A DNA stretch of 14,909 nucleotides, from the NCBI GenBank assembly GCA_004557195.1, contig SFER01000035.1, positions 1 through 14,909 of the forward strand, read 5' to 3'. This document shows, one piece after another, positions 13,237 to 14,909 of the stretch (position 1 is the stretch's first letter; each line of letters begins with the position of its first letter). Origin of the DNA: Bacteroidales bacterium (GTDB lineage Bacteria; Bacteroidota; Bacteroidia; Bacteroidales; Muribaculaceae). The position numbers and the translations under genes are program-made. A model generated the notes under the pieces. The model had not been told where the DNA came from. It saw only the letters and a program-made list of their open reading frames with translations, and searched no databases.

Positions 13237-14277
13237 CTATATTGTCATCTCGCCGCAGAGCGAATATGCCAGGTATTTCTTCACACTCTCGGGCGGAAGT
13301 CCCAACCCGAAAAGATACATCATCTTGGTTATCGCTGCCTCGCTGGTAATGTCGTGCCCGCTCACCACTCCGGCATGGGCGAGGGTGTTGCCGGTCTCGT
13401 AAAGATTGGAGTTTACACCGCCGTTGACACACTGTGTAACATTGAGAATCACGATTCCGCGCTCCACGGCATCGCTGAGCAGGTCGATGAGCCACTGCTC
13501 GCTCGGCGCGTTTCCGGCGCCATAGGTTTTGAGCACAATCCCCTTAACATCGGGGGTGTTGAGCACATGGCTGAGAGTTTTCTCGGTGATTCCGGGGAAG
13601 AGATGGAGATAGATCACATTGGTGTCGAGATTATACCTCACTTTGAGCGGACGCTTGGTGGGCACACGATAGAGGGCATCGGTGTTGAAATGGATGTCGA
13701 GACCGATTTTAGCCAGCGCCGGATAGTTGTTGCTCTTGAAAGCATTGAAATTGTCGGCACTCATTTTTGTGCTGCGATTGCCGCGCCACAAATAGTTCTC
13801 AAACAAAATCGCCACTTCCTGCACCATGGAGTCGCCCTGTGGCGTGCGAGCGGCAGCCACCTGCAGGGCGGTGATAAGATTCTCCTCGCCATCGGTTCTC
13901 ACCTCGCCTATCGGCAACTGCGAACCTGTGATAATCACCGGCTTGTGAAGGTTTTCGAGCATAAAACTGAGCGCCGAGGCGGTAAACGCCATTGTGTCGG
14001 TTCCGTGGAGAATCACAAAACCATCGAAATCGTCATACCGCGCCTCGATAGCCATCGCAATATCGGTCCAATGCTTGGGCGACATGTTTGCCGAATCGAT
14101 AGGCGGATTGAACTGGATGTTCTCAATATCGAAATCGAGTTTCTGAATTTTAGGCACATTGTCGATGAGATGCGAGAAATCGAAAGGACGAAGAGAATGA
14201 GTCTCGGCATCTTCAATCATGCCAATAGTGCCACCGGTATAGACAATCAAAATTCGCGGACGCTGCTCGTTTATCAT
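13237..14277 (-). CDS. ansA: Type I (cytoplasmic) L-asparaginase
   Basis: Hydrolyses asparagine to aspartate and ammonia. From ATG 14277 the protein has 346 residues, normal for type I. TGGTIG (residues 14-19) carries the first catalytic Thr. HGTDTMAFTASALSFML (from about 91) carries the second Thr/Asp pair, and TGSQLPIGEVRTDGEEN follows. Near the C-terminal end GIVLKTYGAGNAPS and ILNVTQCVNGGVN, typical of the family, are intact. No signal peptide is seen, which fits the low-affinity cytoplasmic class instead of periplasmic type II. An ATG 11 codons upstream (14310) lies inside the predicted -7 element and is rejected as start. First gene of the unit ansA - tadA (and perhaps the transglutaminase-like gene). 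Confidence 0.93.
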   Translation of the reverse strand: MINEQRPRILIVYTGGTIGMIEDAETHSLRPFDFSHLIDNVPKIQKLDFDIENIQFNPPIDSANMSPKHWTDIAMAIEARYDDFDGFVILHGTDTMAFTASALSFMLENLHKPVIITGSQLPIGEVRTDGEENLITALQVAAARTPQGDSMVQEVAILFENYLWRGNRSTKMSADNFNAFKSNNYPALAKIGLDIHFNTDALYRVPTKRPLKVRYNLDTNVIYLHLFPGITEKTLSHVLNTPDVKGIVLKTYGAGNAPSEQWLIDLLSDAVERGIVILNVTQCVNGGVNSNLYETGNTLAHAGVVSGHDITSEAAITKMMYLFGLGLPPESVKKYLAYSLCGEMTI

Positions 14278-14307
14278 TGTATCTGTCGTTAATTGATTAT
14301 GATTTTG

Positions 14308-14315
14308 CAAAGTTA
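14308..14315 (-). promoter_or_regulatory. -7 element of the ansA promoter
   Basis: TAACTTTG on the reverse strand (14315-14308) fits TAnnTTTG. Transcription would begin near 14301, about 24 bases before ATG 14277. At -33 only a weak TTTCG is found. It decides against the longer open frame starting at 14310. Confidence 0.5.
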
Positions 14316-14433
14316 ATGCAAAATCCTCTTAAAACGAAACGCCACACAATATAAAATGCACAATGCCACAACAGAACAGGCAAAAACAGTGTTCAAAAAG
14401 GGAAATGAAGACTGTTTGGCACGATTATATGCC

Positions 14434-14451
14434 TATTTGCACCTGCAAATA
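14434..14451. promoter_or_regulatory. Perfect inverted repeat TATTTGCA-CC-TGCAAATA
   Basis: Eight-base arms with a two-base centre. The centre is too short for an RNA loop of this stem, so a site for a dimeric DNA-binding protein is the likelier use. It lies about 65-80 bases upstream of the lipoprotein -7 element. Confidence 0.4.
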
Positions 14452-14460
14452 ACCAAATTT

Positions 14461-14482
14461 AGTTAAAAACTGAATTTTAACT
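14461..14482. promoter_or_regulatory. Perfect inverted repeat AGTTAAAA-N6-TTTTAACT
   Basis: Eight-base arms with a six-base centre, 9 bases after the previous palindrome, ending about 32 bases before the lipoprotein -7 element. Position next to the -33 region suits an operator or activator site; an AT-rich hairpin without function is the other option. Confidence 0.35.
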
Positions 14483-14514
14483 GCCAAAAATTCACATCCT
14501 AAATATTTTTGCAT

Positions 14515-14522
14515 TATCTTTG
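14515..14522 (+). promoter_or_regulatory. -7 element of the lipoprotein gene
   Basis: TATCTTTG matches TAnnTTTG and would start transcription near 14530, about 85 bases before the ATG at 14614. No TTG is seen at the -33 position (TTCAC instead), which fits a promoter that needs an activator or an upstream AT element. Confidence 0.5.
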
Positions 14523-14613
14523 CATTAAGTATTGTGGCTTGTCGAGAACGAGCGTGAAATACATGGTTAAATGAAAAGGATATAATTATATTTTTAATCA
14601 AAAACTAACAATA

Positions 14614-14909
14614 ATGAAAAAAGTATTATCGTCTCTTGCAATCGTTGCAGCATTGGTTCTTACCGGCTGTAGCAAGAAAATGAACCAATTCAGTTCAGAC
14701 TATTTTACCACTATCCCCACTCCATTGGAAGTGAGAAGTGAGAAAGTGCCCGGTGTTGTTACTGCCAACATCCCGGCCAAATTCTTTGTAAAGGATGCCG
14801 AGGTAACTGTAACTCCTGTTTTGGTTTACGGTGACCAAGAAGCAACTTCAATGTCTTATGTATTCCAAGGCGAAAAAGTACGCGGAAACAACCAAGTTGT
14901 ATATTACGA
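14614..14909 (+). CDS. Lipoprotein, probably N-terminal part of an OmpA-family outer-membrane protein (3' truncated by window edge)
   Basis: From ATG 14614 the frame stays open to the edge (98 codons). The start MKKVLSSLAIVAALVLTGCS is a type II signal peptide with lipobox LTGC, cleaved before Cys19, so the mature protein is lipid-anchored. After it come MNQFSSDYFTTIPTPLEVRS and IPAKFFVKDAEVTVTPVLVY, then YVFQGEKVRGNNQVV. From memory this pattern (SxDYFT, AxVxVTPVL, ATFQGEKVxGNxxV) is the N-terminal beta domain of large Bacteroidales OmpA-family lipoproteins; the OmpA domain itself would lie beyond the window. The AT-rich leader has no clear Shine-Dalgarno. The lipoprotein call is firm, the OmpA connection moderate. 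Confidence 0.7.
   Translation, partial: MKKVLSSLAIVAALVLTGCSKKMNQFSSDYFTTIPTPLEVRSEKVPGVVTANIPAKFFVKDAEVTVTPVLVYGDQEATSMSYVFQGEKVRGNNQVVYY

Larger units (their letters stand above)
14316..14613. other. Divergent intergenic region between ansA and the lipoprotein gene
   Basis: No gene seen. It carries the two perfect inverted repeats listed next, an AAACAGT/ACTGTTT pair (14384-14390 and 14411-14417), the ansA -7 element at its left edge and a -7 element for the lipoprotein gene at 14515-14522. Confidence 0.6.

Noticed and set aside
12733..14292. A 519-residue open frame on the + strand across tadA and ansA
   Set aside because: It lies entirely opposite two genes with all catalytic motifs intact, is very rich in His, Glu and Arg, and resembles no family. 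This is a composition effect of codon use on the other strand.
1..14909. An undescribed multi-gene defence, secretion or biosynthetic system
   Set aside because: Apart from relics, almost every gene belongs to known housekeeping or common Bacteroidales families and no unexplained multi-gene block remains.

Overview
The window reads as a chromosomal segment of a Bacteroidales bacterium, possibly Muribaculaceae-like. Three things support this. Most promoters that can be found match the Bacteroidota pattern (TAnnTTTG at -7, TTG or TTTG about 19-20 bases upstream). Most genes lack a clear Shine-Dalgarno. The gene families are typical of the group: a BspA-type leucine-rich repeat protein, DUF3098, an Rpn/PD-(D/E)XK protein with an EGRA-rich tail, and secreted proteins with type-A-like C-terminal tails. 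The family-level placement is only inference from overall gene content.

Left part (1-3545), accessory and partly decayed. It starts with the C-terminal end of an Rpn-family nuclease/transposase-like gene. A short antisense relic of an ISAs1-type transposase follows. Next comes about 450 bases of AT-rich DNA holding a promoter-hairpin-T-run arrangement that could be a small RNA. A secreted endonuclease-I-like gene has been reduced to its signal peptide and C-terminal tail. Then come a Crp/Fnr-type regulator with a strong terminator and a secreted LRR surface protein closed by a 16-bp stem terminator.

Middle part (3546-9476), housekeeping. On the + strand, purC (purine synthesis) and ubiE/menG (menaquinone synthesis) form a two-gene unit ending in a hairpin shared with the convergent operon. 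On the - strand, one promoter at 9445-9476 drives ftsX - DUF3098 gene - uppP - truB - queA, a compact operon linking division and cell-wall carrier recycling to two tRNA modification enzymes.

Right part (9477-14909). On the - strand are a SulP anion transporter with its own promoter, a secreted transglutaminase-like protein, tadA and a cytoplasmic type I asparaginase. On the + strand a lipoprotein gene, probably an OmpA-family outer-membrane protein, runs off the right edge. The ansA/lipoprotein divergent gap carries two perfect inverted repeats.

I found no CRISPR array, rRNA, tRNA, complete insertion sequence, defence island or biosynthetic cluster. I see no convincing undescribed multi-gene system. 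The most interesting items are small: the sRNA candidate at 630-751, the terminator/promoter overlap at 9445-9542, the G-rich 24-base tandem array before purC, the collapsed endonuclease gene, and the alternating two-unit LRR array.
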